Source: Maylandia zebra
Lineage: Eukaryota > Chordata > Actinopteri > Cichliformes > Cichlidae
Assembly: GCF_041146795.1 (NCBI RefSeq)
Contig: NC_135175.1
Span: forward strand, 25,375,075-25,439,074
Direction of reading: 5' to 3'
DNA length: 64,000 nt
Shown: piece by piece, positions 11,641 to 24,696 of the stretch
Position numbering within the stretch: position 1 is the first letter of the stretch
Layout of the letters: each line of letters starts with the position of its first letter
The notes under the pieces: generated by a model
Told to the model about the DNA's origin: nothing
Databases searched by the model: none
Seen by the model: the letters and a program-made list of their open reading frames with translations, nothing else
Translations under genes and position numbers: made by a program

Positions 11641-13819
11641 AGTGTTTTATACTGTGCTGCTGATGAGCCACACATTGCTAATAACGTGCCAGGGGTGTAT
11701 TCTGTATTTCCCAACATGCAATTTAGCCAAGTAACATTTTTCCATATTAGAAACTATTATACTATATGCTATATATACTATTATAAAAACCTTTACCAAC
11801 ACCACATATAAATGTTGCATTTCTATTAAAACAACATAACCCTGAAATCCTTATTAAAACACCCCCCAAAAAAACCCAGAAGCAATTCAGCGTACCCAAT
11901 TCATCCCTGTTTTCTTCTAACCCTCTAACCCTCATTCAAACCTCCCAGGGACACATTTGCCCAAACACCCTAGAGAGGACAAAGTAGAAAACAAGTTAGT
12001 GCTTCACCACAAATCCACAAAAAAACACACAAATACCTTTTGTAATCAGTTATATTTGTGGCTAATATTGTCTCTTTAGCTTACAGCCACCATGTCCACC
12101 GCACACAGAGTAGCTGCTCAAGTGCCTGCCAGACAGAATCACACCAATCAATAAAAAAGCATGAAATATTTATTGTTATTTATATAGTGCTTTTCTACTC
12201 TAAGCACTGGCCAGACGCGGGATTAGCAGGAACTGTGGATCCTGCATTGTGCTTGTTGCACTGGACTTTGAACCCAGTGCAGCCTTTCCACTCCCTGCAC
12301 CAGCGCAGCTGCTGCATTAAAAACATAGCAGGAGGTTAAATCAGGTCTTCCCAGCCGAGGCAGCAATATCCTGTGATGAACCCTTTGCCTCCGTTGCCAC
12401 CTCATGCAGTGACAGAGCTGCAGGCTGTCTGCTTCTGCCAGTCTCTGCCTCCTCTTTCCATTCCACTCCCCTTCATTTTTTTCCCCCTGTGTATTTCTTG
12501 GAGCTTTGATGCCACCTCCTCCATCTTGTGGCATGCGTCTCATCTCTGTAAATCCCTCGTGCACAATCCCTTCACTTCTTTCCGTCTGTCTACCTTTAAT
12601 CCATCTCTTCTCTTTTCGCACAAGCTGCTCCGCATCCTCTCGGATGTCTATACCGTTCATCACGTTATAGCCGGCCTGTCTGCATTTATCTTGGCCTCAG
12701 TAGAGTGAATTAACTCCCATCTGTCCTGACTGATGGATGCATTAATGGAATGAAAACTGAATTTGCTTAGTACTGCACTCTCTTTAACCCAGACACCCCG
12801 ATTCGCCGTTTTATCAATGGAGCTGTCAGTGACATAATTCTGCGACTGTGTTATGGGGCTTTTAGTAGATATTATAGACTCAGCAGGGGGTGAAGTCTAA
12901 TCATTTCAGCCCTGCTTTTCTGTAGCTGAATGTTTTAGGGAGGGCTTGATAACGCTCTGCTCCTTTGTTTTTTTTTATATTACAGAGAATAATAAGCTGT
13001 GCATCGCTCAGGGACGCCAGCATGATCTCATGCTCGTCTAACATTGGGTTTTTTTGTGTATTGGAAACAATAGCACAGAATGTGAATTCCCACCTGGCAG
13101 CTATAGCGATTGTCTGTTTTATCAATGGCTACAAATCTGTAAAAGAGTATTTTTATTCTTTTTATTGATAGCTTTTATTGCCAAATTTTAACAAAAACTT
13201 TTTTTTCATGGTATTTGTTCAGCAAACAATAGCAGAGAGAAAAAGTTAAGCTCAGTTAAACACACTGGAGTTGGTAGAGACCAAAAGCGGTGAAAAAAAT
13301 TTATTCTTGATTTAAATATAATATTTTAATTTTCTTACATTTTGTTCTTACAGTATGACAAAGATTTACCAAATAGACCTAAAATAAATGAAAAAACCTC
13401 GCAGGAGAGTGTTTACAGAGGTCAGGAGAGAAAGCCAGCGTTCCTTTAGACGTCTACTGAACTGGAAGTCTTTTTTTCCACAACTATCGCCACCTAGAGA
13501 TCTTCGGATAGATTTAAGAGACTTGCCTTCATTGTTCCAACCTTCAAGCTACGTCCTTGTTTCATGCAGTCTGTGGTTTCGGTGATGTTTACTTGGATGT
13601 CTTCCTGTTGTGTAAACAGGCAGCTGTTTGTTATCTATTCACTTTCCATAATAACTTTATAGTTTGACAGTATATTCATGTTGTGTTTACAGCTTTTTCT
13701 TCTGTTCCAAGTGTCAAAAAAACTTAGTTATTGTCGTGGTAAATTGTGTAGAACGATAAATTAATATTAGCTGTTGCGTTACATTAAGTCCCGTATGTGT
13801 TTCTGTTTGCCCCCTGCAG
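11641..13819. other. Non-coding stretch upstream of nrbp2 exon 2
   Basis: No exon or mobile element was identified with confidence. The purine-rich - strand frame 12,223-12,663 is long (146 codons) but low in complexity and matches nothing I know. The part just before 13,820 is the end of nrbp2 intron 1, with acceptor cccctgcag. Confidence 0.45.
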
Positions 13820-16800
13820 GTCAGTCAAGGTAATGTTCCAGGTGTGGAAAGTGCCTCTTTGGCCATGGACACGGAGGAAGGAGTGGAGGTGGTGTGGAAT
13901 GAAGTACTCTTCTTAGACAAGAAAGTCTTTAAAGCACAAGAGGTACCCAAACTCATATAAACCTTTAACTACGAGATCTGCAAATTAAATTCTGGTTCTA
14001 TTTATTGATTTGTCAACTAAAAAGCCTGGATGAAGCTGGAAGATTTACTGTTATATATAGACACCGGTCATATATCTTTAAGCTCTTACCTTCCTTTTAT
14101 CACTGCTTGCGGGTTTTTTTTCCTCACGTTGATGTTGCAAGACTGACGTTGAACTCATGGCAGTGGACCTTTTGGCTTTTTTTCTACAGTTTTTTGCTGT
14201 TTCTTAGGGGGTCAACACTTAAACAGCTGGACTGGTGCTGACAAAGCTGTGTAGGCCTTTTTTTCCATTCAGAAAACTGATCAAGGGAATTGATAAAGTC
14301 ATATTTATCCTCACAAGAGACCTATTCCAACAGATAAACACCAGCAAATATAAAAATTGCTGAACTTTAAACCACTCGGGTGATTTTCGTTATTACTGCT
14401 TACAAACCACTTGAATTATAAATTGTTAAAGTGTCCCTGATTGATTTTCTAATAGTGTGATAGACTAACGTTTTTAGATGTGAACCATCTCTGATGTGTG
14501 ATGTTTAGGAGAAGATCAAGGAGATGTTTGAGAACCTGATGCAGGTCGAACACCCCAACATTGTCAAGTTCCACAAGTACTGGCTGGACATGAAGGAGAG
14601 CCAGGCTCGAGTAAGGTTTTCAACTTGCTTCCTCTTTTTCACGCACACAAACGCTGGTGCATGAACAGGTTTTCTCTCCTCTGTCTGTGGCACACAGGTT
14701 ATATTCATCACTGAATACATGTCGTCAGGCAGCCTCAAGCAGTTCCTGAAGAAAACCAAGAAAAACCACAAGACTATGAATGTGAAGGTCAGTGTTTTAC
14801 TCTGGTCACATACTGAGTCTCACGGTGGCAGCTCAGGGTACTGCAGTCCCATCGCTATTCAGATCCATTTTTCCAGCAGGATTAGAGATTACGTAACACG
14901 ACACCGCTCAGTCTGCTCAGACATGCATCTTATCCTAACCTGGTGGATTTCAAATATTCATGAGGTTTATTCACAATATCTTCCTTCTTTAAAATAAATT
15001 GTAGATAAAGTTAATGTTATTTAACTTTAATTAGCTTTTGGTATTTTCATGCACATATCAAATTAGTGCATTTTATGACAGTGCATATGTTTCCATATTA
15101 CTCGTGTCTGTTAGTTTAGAGGTGTAGCTCTTCATCTTTCTCTGTTCCCCTTCGTTTCAGGCCTGGAAGAGATGGTGCACACAGATTCTCTCTGCGCTTA
15201 GGTACTGACTTATTTGTTCTGTGTGATGTAATCGTGTCTGTTATCTCAGTGTGAGCATTAATAACATGCTTTATTGTTTGCTGGCAGTTATCTGCACTCT
15301 TGCGATCCACCGATAATCCATGGAAACCTGACTTGTGACACCATCTTCATCCAGCACAACGGCCTCATCAAGATTGGCTCAGGTCTGCTCCCAGCAGGGA
15401 CTTTAATGTTACTGCAAGTAGTCGATCAGCTGGTTTTCTTTTTTTGTACAATAACTTTATTATGACTAATGAAGCCTCTAAAGTGAATTTTCCTCCTTAA
15501 TATTCGTGCTATTTTTTTCCAGCTAAACCCTCATAACTTCTAAAGCACAGAAGATATGAACATTTGATTTTTAGGACTGAAAAACACCAAACTTTGAGGT
15601 TTAGTGTCATGCAGGGCTGTAACCAGGTCGAATCTTTCCCACATTTTAATACCAGATTCTTCTTAACTATAACTTTCTTCTGTGTCAAAACCATTTCCAG
15701 CGTAAGTACATTTTAATACTTGTGGTACAGCTCATGGCTTTGAAATCTCCTCGATCTCCACGTGTTCTTTAAGTTAGATTGGTCATACCACAATAATCAA
15801 ACAACTTTAGGTACAGAAAAGGTTTTTCAAGGTCCTTACAGGGTCTGAATCAGCGAGTTTCAGTGGATAATCAGGAGGGCACTGCTCTAAACACAAGTCA
15901 CAGCAGTTATTCCTGTATTATGTTTTAGCATAGTCAGTCAAAGGGACACATACACCTTATCTTACACTAAATAACAGTACAGTAAAGTACAAAATCAATT
16001 AAAATTTTATTTTCATGGCATTAAGCAGAATGAATATCTAAATTGTATTAACTCTCCTCCCACAGTGTGGCATCGGCTATTTGTTAATGGTAAGGGACCT
16101 TTTTTGTTTAGTGGTTTAATATCAATTCATTAGTTTTATCTAATATTTAATATCTAATATATTTGTGCTCTGCCTTCTCTTGCCAGTTTTCCCAGATGCA
16201 AGTGTTCACAGCAAAGCGAGGCAACATCGCGACGAGCAGAGAAATCTTCATTTCTTTGCTCCAGAATACGGAGGTAAGTGGCATTTCCATCCAGCTTTCT
16301 GTGACGTTGCTTTTATTTAATCGGTCTACATTGATTCCTACCTGACTGTTTGACCTGCAGAGTAAAAATTCAGTCTTTATGTTCACAGTTTAATGTAGCT
16401 CCAGACCTCAGTTACTACACATGAAGATATTTGCACGTTGTATGAAATGGGAACCGCTGAGAAAAAGACTAGTTGTCAGTAATCTGTATGCCAGAAGCAC
16501 CAAACGGGGCCTTCTATCAGATAGTTCTGGGTATTTTGTGACCTGTTGTCTGTAATTATTGTAGATAATGAGGTAAACGTTGGAATTAGTACTGCCAAAG
16601 TGAAATGGATGAGACACAAATTACTTCAAGACATTTAGTAGATTGTTTGTACCTATTTTGCAGCTGCCAAAAAGACAAAAGGATAGATTAATCCCTTTGT
16701 AATGAGGATAAACTGTTTACCTTCTTCCCCTTTTCAAATTGATTTTTTTTTTTTTGATTGCACATTGCTACCTTTTTAATTTGGGGTAAGCTTTTTCGTT

Positions 16801-19800
16801 AAGTTTTCCTATTTTTACCCTCCTCTCACCCTGCTTCTCTTCAATCGTTTCCAGCTGGCGAAGATGGTTACGCCATAGACATTTTCTCCTTTGGAATCTG
16901 TGCTCTGGAGGTAAAAGAGAAGTAAATCTGCTGGATTTCCATCTTTCTGTGTGTGTGGCTGTTTTTCTTGACAGATTATTTGTACCCTTATAGATGGCTG
17001 TGCTGGAGATCCAGGCCAATGGAGATAGTGCTGTGTCCAAGGAGGCCATAGTCAATGCAGGTCAATCTCTGGAAGACCCTCTCATGAGAGTAAGTCTCAA
17101 AAATACTTTATGCCCTGAAATGCAAGAACAGCTGCAGAAACATGTAGAAAAGACAAACTGTCCTGCACTACTCTAGCAACGCTTACTCACACTGCCGTCC
17201 CTCTAGGCTTATTCAGACCGCACAGCAGGGCTCCGTCAGTTAAATATGCCAGAAAGAACAAAGTGATGCTCAGGAAACTGGGTCACACTTTACAGTTGCA
17301 TGGTTATGTGTTGGATTTACTTCCTTATTGCTCCTGCAGGAGTTCACCCAGTCTTGTTTGCATCACGACTCCAAGCTCCGTCCTACAGCTCACGACCTCT
17401 TGTTCCACCGAGTCTTGTTCGAGGTCCACTCGCTCAAACTGCTCGCCGCCCATTGCCTCATCAACAACCAGTGTGAGTTTCTCTCTTATGTGCACTGCAG
17501 CTACTTGTGTGCATCAGATTTCTTTAGTAACGGCCACACTTGTGATGCATCTACAGACTTGCTTCCAGAGAACTGTGTGGAGGAGAAAACCAAGTCATTT
17601 GACCCCAATGCTGTCATGGCAGAGATTAAACATGAAGACAGACAGGGAGTTCAGCTCAAGTAAAATCTTATACCCACCTCGAATCTTCCGCTGTCTGCCA
17701 GAAAGCATGACAAGTCAAGATCATTGCTCTCTGTTCTCTTTTGTGTCCCCTCTGCAGGTATTCCCACGTGTCCCCATTGGAACTTGACAAGTTTCTAGAG
17801 GATGTCAAGTAAGTGTTACTGCAGTGCTTTACTTTCTCAGTTTACTTTCTCAAGTTTAACATCTTGGCCTTTTCTCTCTTCAGGAATGGAATCTACCCAT
17901 TGATGAATTTTGCCTCAACGCGGCCTCACCCCGTCCCCCGAGCGCTCTCCTTGTCTCAGGAGCAGGTTGAAACGGTCAAGACGCCGACTCCTGAACCCCA
18001 GGAGACGGAGACAAGGAAGGTCGGCACCTTAGATTGAACAACAGTAGTGTTAAATGCACAGACTTGCTGGTTACATCTCTAGAGAATGACTCTGTGTTTA
18101 CAGTAGACTTTCAGCAGTATGTCTGGGATGTTGCAACACGTGAGATATTTACACATGGAAATCTCCTCATATTTGTTGTTGCCCGCATCTGATTTCAGTG
18201 AGACCGTCTCTATGCAGTCAGCTTTGAAGGGGAACAAATTTTGGACTGAGAGGTCTCACTGTGAATCAGAGCTGACTGCTTGCATTTAAATCCAATACTA
18301 GGAATGCATCAGGAGCAACTTTTTAAATTAACCAAATTAAGCAACAGGGCAGTGTTAGACATTGCGCTTATGTGAACAGCAGCTCAGACCTGCAAAACAC
18401 TGTCACATCACAGTGTGACAGTATCACCTTGTGTGTCTTTGATTAAGATTACTTTTCATTATTTCAGAGCACAGCATATGAGCATGAGCCTATCTGAATA
18501 TCAATGATAAATGTCTAGTTTATTATGTTTTAGGTTATTACCTTAGATGGTGTCCCTGCTTAGCATCACGTGTATCAGTGCCAGATATGTTGGGAAAGTG
18601 TTAGCAAAAGTTGGATTACAAAAGCTTTCTGCTGCCCTTTAAGTTGTTGTGTGTGTCACTTGTGTAGGATAAGCACATGCACGTGTCTATGCATGTCTCT
18701 CTATTATTGTAATAATAACTATTTATTATCACTCCAAACACTTTAAATATTTAATACTTTGCTTTGCCTTCATGTTTCAGTGCTTCTTACTCTGTTGTCA
18801 TTGCAGGTAGTTCAGATGCACTGTAATTTGGAGTCAAATGAAGAAGGGACCAAAACTCATGTGAGTCACATAGTGTTACAGGTACTTTGCCCATTTCAGT
18901 GTAAAAACCTGGGCTCCTTAAAGATGAATCCTACTGCAGCGTTGCTTTAGCAGCTCTGCATTTCAGTCAGTCAGAATGAATACATATGAATTCAGTCTGA
19001 CTTTAATTGAGCCTTTTGGTGTCTCCTTAGCTCTCTTTGTTTCTGAAGATGGATGATAAACTTCACAGGCAGCTCAGCTGCGACATCCTTCCAAGTAAGT
19101 TGACATTTCTGAAATATCACAACAATGTGAGTGTTCCTAGATCATCATCCAGATTGATTCAAGCCCAAACTTCACATCTGGTTGCAGTTTTCATGCAAAT
19201 TTGTCCATTACTTTCAGAGTGATCCAACTAACAAACATAAACAAATGTAATAGCCAGATCAACTTCATAACTCACTCTAATGAATTTCCATGTGAGGCAG
19301 TGAATCAGTTTGACATATTTATTTATGTTTTATTTTTGTTTTTTTTGTTTGTTTTAACCCATCAGACATAAATTGCTGATGGGTTATTGTCATGATTTGT
19401 GAATACGATAACTTAAGAACAAGGCGACGTGGGACTTTTAAATTGATACTATAAGTCCATTTAAAGCACTTGTTTGTATAGATTGATCTGGATAACCGTT
19501 TTGTCTTTTTATTTGAAAAAAGACACCTGTTGTTTTATTTTTCTTGTATATTTTTCTAACTGAATTATTTTGTATGAAACTTTCAGCTGACACCTCCAAA
19601 GACCTCGCCAGTGAACTTGTTCACTACGCCTTCATAAATGAGGTAGACGGAAAAGCTTCTTTGTTTTTACATTTTAATGATCTGGGAACAAGTACAGCAG
19701 TAATTTATTCTTTTTTTCTTTTCTTTTATCTTTTGTTTTTTGAAGAGTTTTAACACTTTTTTTCCCAAATAAACTTTGACCGCATCTTGGTGGCTTTGTA

Positions 19801-19888
19801 GGAGGACAGTGAGAAGGTGGCGGGGTTCCTGGAGAATGCCATCAAACAACACCGGGTCCGAGCACTCGCTTCTGGGAGCACACAATGA
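13820..19888 (+). CDS. nrbp2: Nuclear receptor binding protein 2 (pseudokinase), exons 2-18
   Basis: Scaffold pseudokinase of the NRBP family. The paralogue NRBP1 acts with TSC22D proteins and Elongin B/C ubiquitin ligases, and a similar role here is an inference. Exons: 13820-13942, 14509-14610, 14698-14787, 15161-15201, 15288-15382, 16066-16089, 16187-16273, 16855-16910, 16994-17089, 17340-17472, 17557-17659, 17758-17808, 17884-18019, 18807-18860, 19031-19094, 19587-19642, 19802-19888. They join in phase into 465 codons plus stop. The order matches human NRBP2, including AMDTEEGVEVVWNEV, SGSLKQFLKKTKKNHK, IIHGNLTCDTIFIQHNG and ELDKFLEDVKNGIYPLMNF. The kinase is dead by sequence: VVWN replaces VAIK, HGN replaces HRD, IGS replaces DFG. 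NRBP2 rather than NRBP1 is favoured by VWHR after IGS and by the C-terminus DLASELVHY. The first coding exon, which carries the CGRWQKRREQ segment in human, is missing and must lie upstream of the window. All introns are GT-AG. Confidence 0.95.
16066..16089 (+). CDS. nrbp2: nrbp2 24-nt microexon (exon 7)
   Basis: The stretch lies between acceptor cccacag and donor gtaagg and encodes VWHRLFVN with one flanking split codon at each side. Exon 6 ends with one base of a codon and exon 8 starts with two, so skipping this exon would keep the frame and remove eight residues right after the degenerate DFG position. The residues match the NRBP2-specific VWHR segment, so the exon is real; alternative use is an inference. 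Confidence 0.85.
18196..18279. repeat. Two interleaved inverted repeats in nrbp2 intron 14
   Basis: CAGTGAGACC (18,196-18,205) pairs with GGTCTCACTG (18,252-18,261). GCAGTCAGCT (18,214-18,223) pairs with AGCTGACTGC (18,270-18,279). Both 10-bp stems are perfect and they interleave, which is a pseudoknot arrangement if transcribed. It may be a remnant of a MITE. Confidence 0.6.
19356..19385. repeat. 10-bp hairpin in nrbp2 intron 16
   Basis: AACCCATCAG (19,356-19,365) and CTGATGGGTT (19,376-19,385) are perfect inverted repeats with a 10-nt loop. No function is known. Confidence 0.5.
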
Positions 19889-21998
19889 GGAGGGGTCCCG
19901 ACAGGCTCTGGCCCAGATGGAGGGTCCCGGGGCATTGATCACTCAGATGGAGAGAGAGCAAGAGAGGGCAGCGGGTAGGACGAGACAGCCGTGGACCTGA
20001 GGAAGCACAGGGAGCTGACCCAATGGGGAATAAAAAAAAAAAGGGACAAACACAGATGGATGCTGCACCTTGACAGACAGTAAATCATCTCAGTGAGAAG
20101 GCGCCTCTGGCTGGAGGACCAGAGGAATCACGGCTGCGTCCAGCAACCCCACAGAGCAGAGGAAGATTGACAAACTCCCTGCCTAAAAGGGCTATCATGC
20201 CTTAAGATATCTTACAATCTTAGGTTTTCCATAATGCCACTATCCAGAGCAGATATGTTATACTCACAGATGCAGCAACTACATACTACTACATACAAAC
20301 AGACATTTTGTTCCTCAAAGCCTCATTTGCACACTTTTATTGCTGATTAAACCTCCCTCTCCCTCACAAGCCAGAACCTTCAGTTCACAAGAGTTTTAGG
20401 GAATTTAAGATTCCGTCTTATGTGCACTGTTGATACCCATTCAGCTGACTTTTTTTTTCTTCTGTTTAACTGTGAACAGGACATGCATTGCACAAATGTT
20501 TATTTTTCTTTGTTCTACACCTTCAAAGTGACACACCTCACTGCACTCTCCGACTGAATGCTATCTCCACACAGCTAAACATGCTACGCCTGAATGAGGT
20601 GATAAGTAATGAGATGATGCCTCTCTGTTTTAGCCTGTAGTGCTCTTACAGGTTTTCCACCGTGAAAGCCAAAGACTTGCAAAGTGCCTGTTATGGCAGT
20701 GAAATGGCATCACCCACAACTTAGCAATTAACACGTTCAGGTTGACTTTAGTCTTAAAACAAGATCAACTTTGCAATTCTTTATTATTAGTCCACAAATT
20801 CAGCCTGTGTGGAAGTGAAGAGGAAGTCGAGGCTGAGTAATGGAAGCTTGATTAAGAGCTGCAGCCTTTTTTATTGGACTTATGGATAAGATGGTTATGG
20901 TCTCTGCTGCCGTCAATATTAGTAGCCTGTGTACAAAAATTGGAATAAATCTACGTGTGATTTGAAAGCGTAGTCTTACTTAAACAGGAGCAAAGCTGTG
21001 ACTATCTGATGTTAAAATTAATTATTAAAAAATTGCCATTTTGTTTATTAATATTCCTGCTATAGTTACTATTATTGTATTTCCCAAACCATTTGAAAAT
21101 ATTAGTACATGAATTTTGTTTTGTAAATATTTCCGTAGATCTTTCAAAGGTGAAATCCACCCAAATCATTAGAATTTGTTTTTCCTGTGAGGTTTTCATG
21201 GACTCCAGATGTTACAGCAGGTGATGAGAAACTGAATTATTTTCCTTTGCATGTTTTTATTTCCCAGAACCCCATCTACTCTAGTTTTATTTCACACAGT
21301 TCTGGTGTGAAATGTGAAAACGATGGCACTGCAACCCACACAAAGACAAAAATAGAGCTGGCTGTGCATCAGTGCCTGATTTTTTTATTTTGTTTTTATC
21401 AAGAACCTGGTCTCTGAAACATAAAAAGCTGCCATTTGGGTGGATTACTCCTTAATAAAACTGTAGTAAAAAACAGTAGTGATCATCAGCAAAATACTGT
21501 TGTCACGTTTTACATAGCTCTGCGTCATTTGTTTTATGGGTTTGTGAGGTTGCAGTTTCATAACAGTTACACTGCTGTACAGTCATTGCCTACAATACTT
21601 ACTATACTCTGTGTCGAGCCTACTTATCAGTATGTCTCTGAAGACAGGAGCCCTGAAGCCTCCCAGACAGTCACCTGCTACAGGCTGTGGTGTACATATT
21701 TGTTTGTGGCTATCAAAAGAGGCGTATGTTGGACAACACAAAGCAGTGCCACTATTGCTCTTGTTTGATCCTAGTAAGCTGCATGTCTTAAAAGCCTGCA
21801 ACCGTCCAGAACTGCATTTTGCCTTTGTCAGTCACAGTTCAGTTCCAGAGAGGACCTGACCATGAAAATGAATGTTTAGACTGTGCAAACATGGAAAAAA
21901 AACAAACCCTTCCATATCAGTCTTATTTTACGTCAAATGACTTCTTCTTTTTTTATTTCTGTGACTCTGTTGAATAAAACTTGCCTTCGGATGTGTTC
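19889..21998 (+). other. nrbp2: nrbp2 3'UTR
   Basis: This follows the stop at 19,886-19,888 with no further exon. Candidate poly(A) signals are AATAAA at 20,944-20,949 and at 21,973-21,978. The second is followed by a GT-rich stretch (ttgccttcggatgtgttct) and is the better main end, giving a 3'UTR of about 2.1 kb; the first would give about 1.1 kb. Confidence 0.6.
21973..21978 (+). terminator. nrbp2: Likely nrbp2 polyadenylation signal
   Basis: AATAAA with a downstream GT-rich element within 25 bases. Another AATAAA at 20,944 is a possible proximal site. Confidence 0.5.
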
Positions 21999-21999
21999 T

Positions 22000-22698
22000 A
22001 CTTAAACCTTTGGTAAATATTGTAGCTACTGCAATTAAATACATGACAATAAACAAGATGTAATATGCTGCGTGTGTTTTGATGTTTCCATGCATGCATT
22101 ACCAAAAAATTATTTAAATAAGAAACGAGGAATGGTGAATTTAATTTAGTATTTATGTAGTGTCTTGGGTTGACATGACACGTTAAGACAGAGTACAAAA
22201 CATTTTATATGCATAATATCAGGATGCAATATGATTTATTAAGAATAACAGATTTGTGGTAGTGACGTTTTTAACATTGTTGCTAAATTCAATCATGTTA
22301 CTCTAATTTTAACTCATTCAGTATATAATTTTTGACTAAAGTAATTACAAATGTTTTTAGCTGTTAGGTTGCAAGGGTTTTATCTGTTGTCTGTTTAATA
22401 GTTAAAGTTTTTATATGAATAGTGAGCAAAGATTAGAAAATAAATGCTGAAATTCAGTGACCCAAATGACTCAAAAAATCGATTCATTAAAACTCGATTC
22501 AGTAAAAAGAATCAAATTTACCATCACTAAGCTACACTGATCTACGGATATATCCCTAGTGAAACCTAAAGGCAGGGCGAGTTTAGCAAAATCAAAGCAC
22601 CCCCAAAGATTTCTTACTTTTTTTGACAATATTTGCTGTTTGTGTGACACACTACTAAAAATATAAAAAGTGTTATTGATGACTTATTTATGACGACG
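22000..22698. other. Intergenic stretch between nrbp2 and the transposon nest
   Basis: AT-rich with no gene. The part ending near 22,528 ('gaatcaaatttaccatcacta') looks like one end of a hAT-type repeat (reversed TAGTGATGGTAAATTTGATT), but I could not find the matching end or a target duplication. Confidence 0.4.
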
Positions 22699-23739
22699 TT
22701 TTTGACGTGAAAACGCCTATTGCTCGTGTTCACACCGAACGCGATAGAGGCAGGGGCGGAGCGTGGGGGTGGCTTACGGGGCTTAAGCCCGGGTTGTTTT
22801 GTCAGAAGCCCGGGGTATTTTGGAGTGTAATTTTTTCATAGTTAGATGCCTGGCTGACAACTGTATAAAACAAAAAGTACACACAATATTCGAAGCACAT
22901 AGTGCACACTGTGGGAATTTACGACTGTGCGTGAATCCCCCCCTGATATTGGTATGATCCAAGCTCAGGCGCTAAGCGACTGAGCGAGGGGGCGGGGGGA
23001 GCTGCTGCCCGTGAGTGCGCTGTTGGAGAGACGGAGCCAGCCATACTAAGGAGAGCTTAAGTTTGAGCAGGTACCAAAGCAAATCATTTGTACCGTACAA
23101 ATAATGTAAATATGACGGTGCATCACGAAAGATTGATATGAAACTGATCACTTGACCAATATTACGTTACTTGCTCTTCAAGTGAATCAACAAATGGCAA
23201 AATGAAAAGCCGAACAAATGCTATTTTTTAGAGAGTCTTAGCTTACGTGTGTTTATTTCATATTTTCAGTTCTTACCCTCCCCGACTAATTCGGTTTCAG
23301 TTATGTACTGAAATATAAGAATGGACATTAGAGGGTTCTTTCAAAGAAAAAACTCAGGTAAATGTTATTTTATATATTATGCTTTGTATGTTGTTCAGTA
23401 TATTTCTATGCAAAACAAGAGGGATTTCAGTACACAGCAGGATATTCACATTTGTAACCAGATATTTACACTTTAGGGAGAAAACATAAAACATTTTTAC
23501 TGTACAACATCAATTTAGAGTAAACTTTTGTTTTAGATAAATATTGAAATATATTTTGAATTAGTTAAATGTCAGAATAAAGAGAGACAGAGCTGTCTAT
23601 TTTTTATCACTTTCATTAAATTTAGGAGTACATGTACACTAAGTTTATTGTTAATAAGAAAACTCCAGAGGATTCCATTCTGAGCTGAAGAAGCTTCTGA
23701 TAGGTTAGTAGAGTCCATGTGAGTAAACTGGTGGCACAG

Positions 23740-23883
23740 CTGTGGATGCATATAAGGCAAAACACAGAGCCTGTTTCTTTGACATGGGAAAATCAAGAGA
23801 TGTCAACCAAAACACCAGGAACAGAACTGTGGAGCTCCATAAGTGTGGCTCAGTTTGAATACAATTTGGTGCCATTTGCAATT
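23740..23883 (+). mobile_element. Tc1-like transposase N-terminal fragment inside the hAT element
   Basis: The ATG at 23,784 opens MGKSRDVNQNTRNRTVELHK followed by CGSV and a stop, which matches the start of fish Tc1 transposases (MGKS..., VDLHKSGSS...). The bases before it ('aaaacacagagcctgtttctttgac') are the usual Tc1 leader. Only about 30 codons remain, so this is a truncated, dead copy. Its boundaries inside the hAT intron are not certain. Confidence 0.7.
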
Positions 23884-24667
23884 AAAAAACACAGACAGTT
23901 TCTCTCTTTACTCTTAAAGTTAACAAATATGTTTTTATATTTATCAATCTAAAAAAATAAACATTTAGTCTGATTTGATGTTACAATTAAAAAAGTGTTT
24001 GTGTTTTGATCTGAAGAGTTTGTAAATATCTGGTTTCAACTGTATATTTGATGATTGTCAGCACAAAGAGGGAGAGAGAGGAGCAGAGATTGAGATGGAG
24101 AATGAGGACAGAACAGAGATGAACAAGAGCAGGTGAGACACACATGTTAGTCAAATGGTTGCTTACTAAAAGTATCACTGTATCATAGGTACTCATGTAT
24201 CTCGTACCTAGTGTTTCTTTTTAGGTTTGCTATTTTTCAAATTCTATATTTATTAAGTTCTGCAGGCTTGTTTTCACAACAAGGCTAAATAATTATATAA
24301 ACTTTTCTCAATCTAAATATTGTACTTTGGTAGAATTAAATAAATAAGTGTAGTGCAGGTCTATGATGATTTTTAGTGCTACTATCATCTAGTTCTGATT
24401 GTGGTTATGTCTTGGTTAAGTCCTCAGTAATCCTGCTTTTGAACTGTTGTAGTCCTGTTTTAATTCTGGATCAGTTCTGGGTCTGGTTGAATTGGGGTTT
24501 AGTCCCTGTGTCTTGATACAGCCCCGACTTCGTTCTGTCTTGCTGCTCAATTAAAAAACTAGTTTAAGGTGTCCTGCATGTGTGATATATATATTTCCCT
24601 ATATGAAGTCATTCTTTTTTGAACAAAACTCAAAACAGAGCCTATTAATCTTTCAGTCATTTCTACA

Positions 24668-24696
24668 CCCCCCCCCCCCTCAAAAAAAAAAAAAAA
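24668..24696. repeat. C-run followed by A-run
   Basis: Twelve Cs (24,668-24,679) followed by a run of As (24,682-24,696) within the hAT element. Its length is likely unstable. Confidence 0.8.

Noticed and set aside
12223-12663. 146-codon minus-strand frame
   Set aside because: Low-complexity purine-rich composition, no known domain, and an unconvincing start. It is most likely chance.
22440-22528. Possible right end of another hAT element
   Set aside because: The reversed TAGTGATGG end is suggestive, but no left end and no 8-bp duplication could be found.
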